Source of the DNA: Thermoplasmata archaeon
GTDB lineage: Archaea; Thermoplasmatota; Thermoplasmata; Lutacidiplasmatales; UBA184
Assembly: GCA_027315455.1 (NCBI GenBank)
Contig: DAHUXZ010000001.1
Location: 1 to 64,000, forward strand
Direction: 5' to 3'
DNA: 64,000 bases
Within the stretch, counting starts at the first letter, position 1. Every line of letters begins with the position of its first letter. The notes under the pieces were generated by a model, which was given only the letters and a program-made list of their open reading frames with translations, was not told the origin of the DNA and did no database searches. This document shows, piece by piece, positions 37,523 through 47,266 of the stretch. The translations under genes and the position numbers were made by a program.

Positions 37523-38680
37523 ATGCTCCTGCCGCGCTCGGAGGTCGAACGGGTCCTCGGGACCTACGGCCCCGCGCCGGTCGTCGGGGTCGTCGGCTCC
37601 CACTCCGCGCTCGACACGGCCGACGGGGCCGCGGCGGAAGGGTTCCGCACCCTCGTCCTCGCCCAGGCGGGACGCGAGGCGACGTACGCCCGGTACTACC
37701 GGACCCGTCGCTCGCCGACGGGCGAACTCGAGCGGGGGTGCGTCGACGAGGTCTGGACGTACCGGGCGTTCGCCGACATCGCCCGGCCCGAGGAGCAGGA
37801 ACGCCTGCGGCGAACGCACGTCCTCCTCGTCCCGAACCGGGCCCTGAGCAGCTACGTTCCCCTCGACGTCATCGAGCAGGACCTCCGGGTGCCGATCGTC
37901 GGCTCGCGCGCGCTTTTGCGGATCGAGGAGCGGACGGAGCGGGAGAACTACTACACCCTCCTCGGCCGGGCGGGCATCCCGACCCCGGAGCGGCTCGACG
38001 GACCCTCGGCGATCGACGGCCTCGCGATCGCGAAGCTCCCGCATGCGCGGCGCCGGCTCGAGCGCGGCTTCTTCACCGCGGCGAGCCCCGCGGAGTTCGC
38101 AACGAAGAGCGCGGCGCTGCTCGCCGCGGGCGCGATCAGCTCCGGGGACCTCGCCGCGGCCCGGATCGAGCGCTACGTCCTCGGGCCCGTGTTCAACTTC
38201 AACTTCTTCTTCTCGCCGCTCGTGCCCCGCGCCGACGGTCTCGAGCTCCTGGGCGTCGACGAGCGCCGGGAGAGCTCGCTCGACGGTCTCGTCCGCCTGC
38301 CGGCGGCCGAGCAGCTCGAGCTGGGAGCGGCGGGCCGGACGCCGGACTACACCGTCGTGGGACACGGCACGCTCACCGTCCGCGAGTCGATCCTCGAGGA
38401 GGTCTTCCGGATCGGCGAACGCTTCGTGGATGCCGCACGGGAGCGCTACCCTCCGGGGATCATCGGCCCGTTCTGCCTGCAGACCTGCATCGACCCGGAC
38501 GGGCGGCCGTGGGTCTTCGATGTCGCGGCCCGCCTTGGCGGCGGGACGAATATCCATCTCGCGATGGGCCACCCCTATGCGAACGCCCTCTGGCGGACCC
38601 CGATGAGCTCCGGGCGTCGGCTCGCCGTCGAGATCCGCCGGGCGCTCGCCCTGGGCCGCCTTCGGGAGATCGTCACATGA
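37523..38680 (+). CDS. purP: Formate-dependent FAICAR synthetase PurP
   Basis: VGSHSALDTADGAAAEGFRTL, VPNRALSSYVPLDVIE, RIEERTERENYYTLLGRAGIPTP, DVAARLGGGTNIHLAMGHPYANALW. Confidence 0.92.
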   Translation: MLLPRSEVERVLGTYGPAPVVGVVGSHSALDTADGAAAEGFRTLVLAQAGREATYARYYRTRRSPTGELERGCVDEVWTYRAFADIARPEEQERLRRTHVLLVPNRALSSYVPLDVIEQDLRVPIVGSRALLRIEERTERENYYTLLGRAGIPTPERLDGPSAIDGLAIAKLPHARRRLERGFFTAASPAEFATKSAALLAAGAISSGDLAAARIERYVLGPVFNFNFFFSPLVPRADGLELLGVDERRESSLDGLVRLPAAEQLELGAAGRTPDYTVVGHGTLTVRESILEEVFRIGERFVDAARERYPPGIIGPFCLQTCIDPDGRPWVFDVAARLGGGTNIHLAMGHPYANALWRTPMSSGRRLAVEIRRALALGRLREIVT

Positions 38681-39852
38681 GCGAAGAGCCGTCGCCCGGG
38701 CCCCTAAACCGGACCGCCCTCTACCCCTTCCACGTCGCGCGGAACGCCCACCTCGTGCCGTTCGCCGGATGGGAGATGCCGCTCTACTACGAGGGGATCC
38801 TCCCCGAGCACGCCGCGGTCCGGGGTCACCTCGGCCTGTTCGACGTCTCCCACATGGGTATCCTGTCGGTACGGGGCGGCCACGCCACGGAGCTTCTGTC
38901 CCGTCGGACGACCGCGAACGTGGACCGATTGGTCCCCGGCCAGGTGCGCTACTCGTTCCTCCTCGACTCCAACGGCGCGATCGTGGACGACCTCCTCATC
39001 AGCCGCCTCGACACCGGCGCGGACCCCGCGCGGTCGTACCTCGTCGTCCCCAATGCGGGTCGGACCCCGCTCATCTTCGACCTCCTGCGCGAGCATCGGC
39101 GCCCCGACACCGAAATCGCACGGCACAACGGTGCCGTGGCGATCCTGGCGGTGCAGGGCCCCGCGGCCCGCGCGACCCTCGAGCGCCAGTTCCCCTGGCG
39201 CCTCGCCGACCTCGCCCCGTACCACCTGCGCCGCTTCCCGCTGGAGAGCGCGACGCCCTCCGACGGAGCGCTCGACGTGGCGGTGCCCTCGACCCTGAAG
39301 GACGGGGTCCTCGTCAGCCGCACGGGCTACACCGGCGAGGCCGGCTACGAGTTGTTCGTCGCCGGGGACCGCGCCGTGGCGATCGCCGAGGCGCTCGTCG
39401 GCGCCGGCGCGCGTCCCTGCGGGCTCGGGGCGCGCGACACGCTCCGGCTCGAGAAAGGCTACCTCCTCTCGGGGCAGGACTTCAACCACGACCGGACGCC
39501 GCTCGAGGCCGGCCAGGACCGGTTCGTCGACCTCGACCACCCGTTCGTCGGGCGCGAGACGCTCGAGCGGCAGCGCGAGGAGGGCGTGGCCGTTCGCCTC
39601 GCCGGTCTCACCGTCGAGGCCGCCGGGGCGATCCCCCGCCACGGGACGGCCGTGTTCGCGGGCGATCGGCCGGTCGCCACGGTGACGAGCGGCGGCCTGT
39701 CGCCGTCGCTCCACTACGGGATCGCCCTCGCCTACCTTCCGCGGGCGCTCACCGAACCGGGGACCCCTCTCGAGGTGGAGATCCGGGGGCGGAAGGTGCC
39801 GGCGCGGGTCGCGAAGCTCCCGTTCCTCACGGCGGCGTCCGCGCGACGCTGA
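38677..39852 (+). CDS. gcvT: Glycine cleavage system aminomethyltransferase
   Basis: LVPFAGWEMPLYYEGILPEHAAVRGHLGLFDVSHMG, GYTGEAGYELFV, GLGARDTLRLEKGYLLSGQDF. Confidence 0.96.
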   Translation: MSEEPSPGPLNRTALYPFHVARNAHLVPFAGWEMPLYYEGILPEHAAVRGHLGLFDVSHMGILSVRGGHATELLSRRTTANVDRLVPGQVRYSFLLDSNGAIVDDLLISRLDTGADPARSYLVVPNAGRTPLIFDLLREHRRPDTEIARHNGAVAILAVQGPAARATLERQFPWRLADLAPYHLRRFPLESATPSDGALDVAVPSTLKDGVLVSRTGYTGEAGYELFVAGDRAVAIAEALVGAGARPCGLGARDTLRLEKGYLLSGQDFNHDRTPLEAGQDRFVDLDHPFVGRETLERQREEGVAVRLAGLTVEAAGAIPRHGTAVFAGDRPVATVTSGGLSPSLHYGIALAYLPRALTEPGTPLEVEIRGRKVPARVAKLPFLTAASARR

Positions 39853-39880
39853 TATAGACGGCGGACCCCCTCCCCCACCG

Positions 39881-42292
39881 ATGGCCGCCGGAGCCGGGGC
39901 GGAGCGGCCGTTCATCGGCCGCCCCGAGGCCGTCGACGCGCTGCGTCGCCGCGGCGACGCCGCCCGGTCGGGGCGCGGCGGGTTCACCGTCGTCGAGGGG
40001 GAGGCCGGCGTCGGCAAGTCCGTCCTCGTCGCCGAGCTCGCCGCCGAGGGCCGGGGCAAGGGGATGCGGGTCCTTGTCGCTCGCGCCATCGCGCTCGACG
40101 ACCCGCCGCCGTTCCTGCTCGTCCGCGAGGCGCTCGCCAGCCGGGGGGCCCGCCCGGCGGCCGGGGACGCCCGGGAGGCGGTCGGTTCGATCGCCTTCGC
40201 CCCGTCGGCGGTCGTCGAGGACCTCGCCGAGGAGAGGACGGGGACCGCCGCGCGGAGCGGGGCGCTGTTCGAGGAGTCGCTCCTCGAACCGTTCGCCGGT
40301 CCGGCCGGGGGCGGGGCGGGCCGCGGCCCGCTCGTCGCCGCGTTCACCGCGGAGTTCCTGCGCCTCGCCGAAGGCGGCCCGGTCCTCGCGATATTCGAGG
40401 ACCTTCACCACGCGGACGAGGCGTCGCTCGACTGCCTCGCCCAGCTCATCCCCCAGACCGCGACGCACCCGATCTGGCTGGTCGGGACGCGGCTGCCGCT
40501 TCACCTCCTCGTCCCCGGCCGGCGTCCCCTCCTCGAGCGCCTCGAGCACGGCACCGATGCCGAGGTCGTCCGGCTCCGGCCGTTCACCCCCAGCGAGGCG
40601 GCCGAGTTCGTCCACGGCGAGCCGGGGGGCGAGAGCGCCCGGGACGAGGACGTGACGCGCTGGCACAGCCAGAGCGGGGGCAATCCATTGTTCCTCGAGC
40701 AGATCGTGCGGGTCCACCGCGAGCGCGGCAGCCCCCCCGCACCGACCCCCGAGCTCGGCGTCGGCGAGTACGCCGCCTACCTCGACCGGCAGGTCGCCGC
40801 CCTCGGGGAGGGGGCGGCCCGCGCCCTGGCCGTCGCGGCCGTCCTCGGCCGGGAGTTCCCCTTCGCCCTGCTCCTCGCGGCGAGCGGCGAGGACGAGGAG
40901 CGTCTCGCCGAGGCCGTCCAGGAGCTCGTCGCGCGGGGGCTGCTGCGCGAGCATCCGAACGAGGACCTCGAGTTCCGGCGCGACGACCTGCGCACCCACC
41001 TCTACTCGGCGATGACGGAGGCGCGGCGCCGGCTCCTCCACCGCCGGGCCGGTGAGGCGATCGAGTCGACCGGCGCCGCCGACCCCGCGACGGTCTACGC
41101 GCTCGCCCGGCACTTCTACCTCGGTCGGCTCGACGAGAAGGCGGCCCACTACAACCGGCTCGCGGCGGAGTTCGCCGCCCGGGCGTTCACGCCGCTCGTC
41201 GCGCGCCCCCACTTCGAGCGCGCGCTCGACTGCCAGCGCCGGCTCGCGGTCCGCGACCCCGTCGCCGAGCTCGAGACGACCCTTGACCTGGCCGTCCAGC
41301 TCGACCGCCTGGGCGAGCTCGAGGCGGCCGAGCGGACCCTCGCGGCGGCCATCCCGCCCCCGGACGACCCGGCGATCCCCCCGTCCCTGCGGGCCGCCGC
41401 CGTCGTCTATCTGGGGCGGATCCTGGGTGACCAGGGACGCTGGGAGGAGGTGGACCGCCTGACCGCCGAGCTGCGGAGCGCGCCACCGGCGGCCCTCGGG
41501 CTCGCGGCCCGGCTCGCCCTGTACCGCCTGCGCGGTGAGCTCGAGTACTACCGGGGCCGCTACCCGGAGTCGCTCGTCCAGCACGACATCGCCCTCGCGC
41601 TCGCCCGGGAGCACGGCGATCCCCGGGAGATCGCCCTCGAGACGGTCCGGAGGGCCAACGTCCTCGGGATGATCCCCGGCCGCCTTGACGAGGCGCTCGA
41701 CGGCTACCGGCGGGCGAGCGAGGCGCTCATCGAGCGGGGGGACCTCGGCGAGGCGTCGTTCGCGATGCTGTTCCTCGGCGTCGTCCTCAGCCAGCACGGA
41801 CGCAACGCGGACGGCCTCGCCGCGCTGACGGAGGCCCGCGACCTCGCCGACCGGTCCCACGACCTCCGCCGCCTCGGCTGGGCGCTGTTCAACATCGCCG
41901 ACCTCGAGCGCGAGGAGGGCCGTCTTTCGGAGGCCCGCACGGCGAACGCCGCCTCCCGCGAGATCCTCGCGCGGGTCGGCGACCGCTTCGGCCTCGCCCA
42001 GGCCGAGATCATCGCCGGGAAGATCCTCCTCGACTCGGGCGAGCTCGCGGAGGCCGAGGTGCCGCTGCTCGAGGCGTACCGTCTCGTCCGCGAGCTGCGC
42101 ACGACGGTCGATGAGATGGAGGTCGTCCTCCGTCTCGCCGAGCTCGCGCGCGCCCGGGGGGACCTCGCCGGCGCCCGCGCCCGGGTCGAGGAGCTGGAAC
42201 GGCAGGGGATCGAGCGGCTGCGGCCGGATCTCGCGCCGGAGTACCGCCGGCTCCTCGGGGGGCTGACGATGGGGGACGGGGAACGTGGGTAG
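39881..42292 (+). CDS. STAND/AAA_16-type ATPase with C-terminal TPR-like repeats
   Basis: FIGRPEAVDALRRRGDAARSGRGGFTVVEGEAGVGKSVLVAELA; VLAIFEDLHHADEASLDCL; helical repeats to C-terminus. Confidence 0.8.
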   Translation: MAAGAGAERPFIGRPEAVDALRRRGDAARSGRGGFTVVEGEAGVGKSVLVAELAAEGRGKGMRVLVARAIALDDPPPFLLVREALASRGARPAAGDAREAVGSIAFAPSAVVEDLAEERTGTAARSGALFEESLLEPFAGPAGGGAGRGPLVAAFTAEFLRLAEGGPVLAIFEDLHHADEASLDCLAQLIPQTATHPIWLVGTRLPLHLLVPGRRPLLERLEHGTDAEVVRLRPFTPSEAAEFVHGEPGGESARDEDVTRWHSQSGGNPLFLEQIVRVHRERGSPPAPTPELGVGEYAAYLDRQVAALGEGAARALAVAAVLGREFPFALLLAASGEDEERLAEAVQELVARGLLREHPNEDLEFRRDDLRTHLYSAMTEARRRLLHRRAGEAIESTGAADPATVYALARHFYLGRLDEKAAHYNRLAAEFAARAFTPLVARPHFERALDCQRRLAVRDPVAELETTLDLAVQLDRLGELEAAERTLAAAIPPPDDPAIPPSLRAAAVVYLGRILGDQGRWEEVDRLTAELRSAPPAALGLAARLALYRLRGELEYYRGRYPESLVQHDIALALAREHGDPREIALETVRRANVLGMIPGRLDEALDGYRRASEALIERGDLGEASFAMLFLGVVLSQHGRNADGLAALTEARDLADRSHDLRRLGWALFNIADLEREEGRLSEARTANAASREILARVGDRFGLAQAEIIAGKILLDSGELAEAEVPLLEAYRLVRELRTTVDEMEVVLRLAELARARGDLAGARARVEELERQGIERLRPDLAPEYRRLLGGLTMGDGERG

Positions 42293-43184
42293 GCCTCCGC
42301 CCCCCACGCCGCCCCCCTCCCCGCGCGAGGTCGCCGCCCTCGTGCGCCGGGCGCTCGCCGAGGACCGGGCCGGTCGCGACGTGACCTCCCGCGCGCTCGT
42401 GCGCGGGGACCGGCGCGCCGAGGGGATCCTCGAGTCGCAGGCCCGTGGGGTCTTCTCCGGCGCCGCCGTCGTGCGGGCCGTCGCCCACGCCGCCGGCCTC
42501 GCCGTCCGTGACCTCGCGCCGGACGGGGCCCGGGTGGCGCCGGGGAGCGAGGTCGCCCGGCTCGAGGGGAACGCCCGGCGCCTCCTGTCCGTCGAGCGGA
42601 CGCTGTTGAACTTCGTGATGCACCTTTCCGGCGTCGCGAGCGCGACGGCGCGCGCCGTGGCGGCGGCCGGGCCGTCGCTGCGCGTCTACGCGACGCGCAA
42701 GACGCTGCCCGGCCTGCGCGACCTGGAGAAGTCGGCCGTCCTCCACGGCGGCGGATGGCCCCATCGCCGCGACCTCTCGAGCGCGCTCCTCGTCAAGGGA
42801 AACCACCTCGCCCTCGTCCCGAACGCCGAGGCGCTCCCCCGGGCGCGGCGGGCCGCGCGGCGGGGCCACCGGCGACTCGAGGTCGAGGTCGGTTCCGTCG
42901 CCGAGGCGCTGGCCGCCGCCCGCGCCGGGGCCGACGCGCTCCTCCTCGACAACGTGGGACCCCGCCGCGCCCGAGCGATCGTCGTCGCGCTCGCGGCCGC
43001 CGGCCTGCGCCGACGCGTCTGGGTCGAGGTCTCCGGAGGCATCACGCCCCGGAGCGTCGCGCGCTACCGGGCCTGCGGCGCCGACGCGGCGAGCCTCGGG
43101 GCCCTCACCCACTCCGCTCCGGCCCTCGCCTTCCACCTCGTCGTCCGCCCCGCGCCGGCCGGCGGGCGCCGACGGACGGCTTAA
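42285..43184 (+). CDS. nadC: Nicotinate-nucleotide pyrophosphorylase (carboxylating)
   Basis: ALAEDRAGRDVTSRAL, RTLLNFVMHLSGVASATA, ATRKTLPGLRDLEKSAV..GGGWPHRRDLSSALLVKGNH, WVEVSGGI. Confidence 0.95.
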   Translation: MGRPPPPTPPPSPREVAALVRRALAEDRAGRDVTSRALVRGDRRAEGILESQARGVFSGAAVVRAVAHAAGLAVRDLAPDGARVAPGSEVARLEGNARRLLSVERTLLNFVMHLSGVASATARAVAAAGPSLRVYATRKTLPGLRDLEKSAVLHGGGWPHRRDLSSALLVKGNHLALVPNAEALPRARRAARRGHRRLEVEVGSVAEALAAARAGADALLLDNVGPRRARAIVVALAAAGLRRRVWVEVSGGITPRSVARYRACGADAASLGALTHSAPALAFHLVVRPAPAGGRRRTA

Positions 43185-43221
43185 GAGCGGTGTCCTCCTC
43201 GTACGTCGCGGAGGGGCGCGC

Positions 43222-44127
43222 ATGTCGCTCGAGGACGAGATCCGGCAGCTCAAGGAGGAGCGCCGGGCCGTGCTGCTCGCCCACAACTACCAGCGGCCCG
43301 AGGTCCAGGACCTCGCCGATTTCGTGGGCGACTCCCTGTATCTGTCGCGGAAGGCCGTCGAGGACGACCGCCCGGTGATCGTCTTTGCCGGGGTCCGCTT
43401 CATGGCCGAGACCGCGAAGATCCTCAACCCGAACAAGACCGTCCTCCTCCCCGACCTCCGGGCGGGGTGCGGCCTCGCCGACTCCATCACTGCCGAGCAG
43501 CTCCGCACGTGGAAGGAGGCCCATCCCGGCGCGGTGGTCGTCGCCTACATCAACACCTCGGCCGAGGTGAAGGCCGAGTCCGACTACTGCTGTACGAGCT
43601 CGAACGCGGTGAAGATCGTCAGCCAGATCCCCGCCGACCGGGAGATCCTGTTCCTGCCGGACATGTTCCTCGGCGACTACGTCCGCCGGCGGACCGGTCG
43701 CGCGATGCACCTGTGGGTCGGGGACTGCCCCGTGCACACCAAGATGCGCCCGGAGCAGGTCGACCACGCGCGGATCGAGCATCCGGGCGCGCCGATCGTC
43801 GCGCACCCGGAGTGCGGGTGCACGAGCCGGGTCCTCGAGAGCGTCGACCGGATCCTCTCGACGGACGGGATGCTTCGCTTCGCGGAGGAGACGCGCGCGC
43901 CCGAGGTCCTCGTCGCGACGGAGGTCGGGATCCTCCATCGGATGCGCCGCCTCAACCCGACGACGCGCTTTCTGCCGCTCGAGCCGGGGGCGATCTGCCC
44001 GTACATGAAGGAGACCGACCTTGCGGACATCCGCGACTCCCTCCGCCTCGGTCGATGGGTCATCGACGTCCCGCCGGCGACGGCCGACCGGGCGCGCCGG
44101 TCGCTCGAGCGGATGATCGCCGCGTAG
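43222..44127 (+). CDS. nadA: Quinolinate synthase
   Basis: LLAHNYQRPEVQDLADFVGDSLYLSRKA, DLRAGCGLADSI, YINTSAEVKAESDYCCTSSNAVKI, HPECGC. Confidence 0.96.
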   Translation: MSLEDEIRQLKEERRAVLLAHNYQRPEVQDLADFVGDSLYLSRKAVEDDRPVIVFAGVRFMAETAKILNPNKTVLLPDLRAGCGLADSITAEQLRTWKEAHPGAVVVAYINTSAEVKAESDYCCTSSNAVKIVSQIPADREILFLPDMFLGDYVRRRTGRAMHLWVGDCPVHTKMRPEQVDHARIEHPGAPIVAHPECGCTSRVLESVDRILSTDGMLRFAEETRAPEVLVATEVGILHRMRRLNPTTRFLPLEPGAICPYMKETDLADIRDSLRLGRWVIDVPPATADRARRSLERMIAA

Positions 44128-44136
44128 GGGCCGGGC

Positions 44137-44520
44137 CTAGCCCCGGAGCCCCGGAAGGATCGGGCCGAGGCCGTGGACGTAGTAGGCGTAGGCCGAGACG
44201 AACAGCAGTACCGCGGAGAGGAACAGCACTCCGATCGCGGTCCAGCTCGGCTTCGTGTGGAGGTAGAACCCGATCGACAGGGGGTTGACGCGGGTGCCGA
44301 GGAACGAGAACGCCGACAGGAGCAGGAAGACCCCGAACGCCACCGGGAGGAGCACCGAGACGGTCCCGAGGAGGAGACCGAGGAACAGGACCACGACGCC
44401 GACCGGGGCGGCCGCGTGGGAGCGACGCGCCACGACGGGCGCCTCGACCCGGTGGCGCGGGCGGGCGAGCCGGTGGGCCGACCGCTGATGCACGACCCTT
44501 TCCTCCCCGCCCGGGTACAT
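44137..44520 (-). CDS. Small membrane protein, unknown function
   Basis: Two to three predicted TM segments (VGVVVLFLGLLLGTVSVLLPVAFGVFLLLSAFSFLG; AIGVLFLSAVLLFVSAYAYYV). Confidence 0.5.
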   Translation of the reverse strand: MYPGGEERVVHQRSAHRLARPRHRVEAPVVARRSHAAAPVGVVVLFLGLLLGTVSVLLPVAFGVFLLLSAFSFLGTRVNPLSIGFYLHTKPSWTAIGVLFLSAVLLFVSAYAYYVHGLGPILPGLRG

Positions 44521-44656
44521 GAACTGGTCGCTCCATCGGTGCCGGGGGTCGGCCGCCGGGCGCGGGACCGAAGGTAGATACGCCGGGCGGCCATCGACCC
44601 CGCGTCGCGGAGGGCGCGGGCGGGGGTCCCGATCCGCCGCGCCGAGCCCCCCGAAC

Positions 44657-45655
44657 GTGAACGTAACCAACGACCTCCTCCCCGCGATCGGCACCGGCGC
44701 GCTCCTCCTCCTTGTCGGGGCCGCCTTCCTCCTCCTCGGGGCCGTCGTCTTCGCGGGCTCGCCGCTCGCCTTCAGCGTGTGGGTCCTCCTTCTCGGAGGG
44801 CTGGTTCTCGCGAGCGGCCTCGCGATCGTGCTCGTCCAGCGCCGGCGCGCCGGCGCGCGCGCCGCCGTCTCTCGGCCGTCGCCCGTCCCGCCCGCAGCGG
44901 CCGCCCCGACTTTGGTCCTGCCGGCCGCGGTCCCCGCGGCGGCGTCGGCCCCCGCGGCCTCGCGCGGGGCGCTCGCCGCCCCGCGCGCCGTACAACGCGC
45001 CGCGGCCGTCGGTCGGCCACCCAGCGCCCCGCGGTCCGTCTCCACCTCGATCCCCGGCGCCTACCTCCAGTCGATCTCCCCCGGGCTCGACCTCTCCCCC
45101 TGGCCGGAGGCTCCCCCGCCGGTCGTCGCGGCCCTGCCGTTCTCGGCGGGGGTCCCGCGCAGCGGGCCGGAGGGGGCGGGGGAAGGGTCGGGTCGTGCCC
45201 CCGGCTCCGAGGCGGTGCTCGAGCTCGAGCTCGCCCGGTTGCGCGCGCGGGTCCGGGAGCTCGAGTCGCCCCGGCCCGCGGGGTCGCCGTTCCCGGCCGG
45301 CACTTCCGTCGCTCGGTCCGGAGCCGTGACGGCCCTGCCCCGGCCCGGGGCCGAGCCGCCCGCCCCCTCGAACCGGCCGTCGATCGGCGCGCGCGGCTGC
45401 GCCGGCTGCGGGCAGGGTCTCCCGACCGCCCGCGCTCCTCTCCTCTGCTGGGGGTGCGGCCGCGCGCTCTGCGCGGGGTGCTTCTGGCGCTACGGCCCCG
45501 GTCCCGGTCTCCATCGATGCCCCGACTGCCTCGCGAAGGCGTCCGGGGGCGCGGGCGACCCGGTGACGGGCCTCTCCGGAGGGCGCTCCGGGATCAGCCC
45601 CGTCCCCGGCGGGCGGCCCACGAGCGGGCCAGCTCCTCCGCCGGGCGGGCGTTGA
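44657..45655 (+). CDS. Membrane protein with Pro/Ala linker and C-terminal cysteine-rich zinc-binding domain
   Basis: Two N-terminal TM helices; GCAGCGQGLPTARAPLLCWGCGRALCAGCFWRYGPGPGLHRCPDCL. Confidence 0.6.
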   Translation: MNVTNDLLPAIGTGALLLLVGAAFLLLGAVVFAGSPLAFSVWVLLLGGLVLASGLAIVLVQRRRAGARAAVSRPSPVPPAAAAPTLVLPAAVPAAASAPAASRGALAAPRAVQRAAAVGRPPSAPRSVSTSIPGAYLQSISPGLDLSPWPEAPPPVVAALPFSAGVPRSGPEGAGEGSGRAPGSEAVLELELARLRARVRELESPRPAGSPFPAGTSVARSGAVTALPRPGAEPPAPSNRPSIGARGCAGCGQGLPTARAPLLCWGCGRALCAGCFWRYGPGPGLHRCPDCLAKASGGAGDPVTGLSGGRSGISPVPGGRPTSGPAPPPGGR

Positions 45656-47228
45656 GCACGGTCTCGGGCGCGGCCCAAGCGCGGCGCGCGAGACCGACCG
45701 CGAGGCGGTAGCGCTCCCACGCGGCCACCGGAACGTCGCCGGGCCCGAGGGCGAGCTGGGCTCCCGCCTCCACCGCCTGCCGGGCGAACGTGCTGTCGAG
45801 CCCTTCAGAGCCGGCCCCGGCCGTGACCTCGAACGCCACCGGGCGCGCCGCCGCGAGGGCAAGCCACGGCCGCAGGCGGTCCGGCTCGGCACCCGAGTCG
45901 ACCCCGGCGGCCAGGTGGGCGACGAGGAGGGGGCCGGCGGCGTCCCCCGGGGCGGACGCCGGCGGGACGGCGAGCCCGGCGGCCGGCCGGAGGACCCAGA
46001 AGTCCGCGCCCGGCGGCGGGCCGGTCGGGAAGCGCGCGGTCTCGATGCCGAGGAAGATGCGAGGCGCACCGGAGGACGGGCGCGGGAGTGCCGGTACCTC
46101 CCCGTCGGCCTCGGGCACGACGACCCCGAGGTACTCGAACCCCAGGCGGCGCGCGGCCCGGGCGGCATCGGGCAGCCCCCCGGTCCCTCCGAGGCGCTCG
46201 AGGTGGACGTGGAGCAATCCGCGCACGTCGGGCGCGTCGACGAGCGTCGGGAGGCGGCCCGCCTCGGCCGCCTCGATCTCGCCGTGGTCCTCCCGGATCT
46301 CCGCCGGTATCGTCGGGAGACCGAGGGCGGCGTAGACGTCGTCCTCCGTGGCCCCCGCGACGCGTTCCTCGCCGCGGAAGACGCCGTACTCGTTGACCTT
46401 GAGGCCCCGGTCGCGGGCCCGAGAACGGAGATGGACGTTGTGGTCCTTCGACCCGGTGAAGTACTGCAGCGCGGCCCCGAACGCCGCCGGCTCGACGACG
46501 CGCAGGTCGACCTGGAGCCCGTCGGACAGCTCGACCGTCTCCTTCGTCGGACCGCGCATCCTCACCGTCCGGACCTCGGGAAGGGCGCTGAACACCTCGA
46601 AGACGCGCTCGGGCCGCGTCGAGGTCGCGAGGATGTCGAGGTCCCCGACGGTCTCCCGGCGGCGGCGCAGGCTGCCCGCGACCTCGACCCGATCGACCGG
46701 GGCGCCGGTCCGGATCGCCGCGAGCAGCCCCTCGGCGACCCGCCAGGCGTCGACGAGCGGACGCCGCTTCGGCCCGCCGCCCACCTGTGCGAGCGCCGCG
46801 GAGAGGAGCGCGATCTTCCGTGGGCCGAACCCGGCGAGCCCGTCGAGACGGTGCGCGGCGAGCGCCGCCGCAAGCTCGCCGGGGCCCTCGATCCCGAGCT
46901 CGACCCAGAGGCGGCGCGCGGTCTTGGGGCCGAAACCGGGGAGGCGCATGATCTCGAGGAGGCCGGGCGGGACCTCCGAGCGGATCCGGTCGAGGAACGG
47001 GACCGCCCCGGTCCGGAGGTACTCCTCGATCTTCTCGGCGAGCGCCTCCCCCACCCCGGGGATCGCCCGCAGCTCGCCGCGGGCGGCGACGCCCGCGAGG
47101 TCCTCGGTGAGCGCTTCGAGCGACCGGGCGGCCCGGCGGTACGCCTCGGGCTTGAAGCGGACCCCCTGAAGGTCGAGGAGGTCGCCGATCTCGCGGAAGA
47201 TCGCGACGAGCTCGGTCGTCCCCGGCAT
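45594..47228 (-). CDS. polX: Family X DNA polymerase (PolX) with degenerate PHP domain
   Basis: HhH LRAIPGVGEALAEKIEEYL; GSLRRRRETVGDLDILATS and GLQVDLRVV catalytic Asp; FTGSKDHNVHLRSRARDRGLKVNEYGVF. Confidence 0.92.
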   Translation of the reverse strand: MPGTTELVAIFREIGDLLDLQGVRFKPEAYRRAARSLEALTEDLAGVAARGELRAIPGVGEALAEKIEEYLRTGAVPFLDRIRSEVPPGLLEIMRLPGFGPKTARRLWVELGIEGPGELAAALAAHRLDGLAGFGPRKIALLSAALAQVGGGPKRRPLVDAWRVAEGLLAAIRTGAPVDRVEVAGSLRRRRETVGDLDILATSTRPERVFEVFSALPEVRTVRMRGPTKETVELSDGLQVDLRVVEPAAFGAALQYFTGSKDHNVHLRSRARDRGLKVNEYGVFRGEERVAGATEDDVYAALGLPTIPAEIREDHGEIEAAEAGRLPTLVDAPDVRGLLHVHLERLGGTGGLPDAARAARRLGFEYLGVVVPEADGEVPALPRPSSGAPRIFLGIETARFPTGPPPGADFWVLRPAAGLAVPPASAPGDAAGPLLVAHLAAGVDSGAEPDRLRPWLALAAARPVAFEVTAGAGSEGLDSTFARQAVEAGAQLALGPGDVPVAAWERYRLAVGLARRAWAAPETVLNARPAEELARSWAARRGRG

Positions 47229-47266
47229 CGCCCCGAGGTAGGCCCTCCGGGGCAAAACCCCGCCGG

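Noticed and set aside
39827-42307. 826-aa minus-strand ORF opposite the STAND ATPase
   Set aside because: Glu/Arg/Gly-rich antisense artefact with no recognisable domain.
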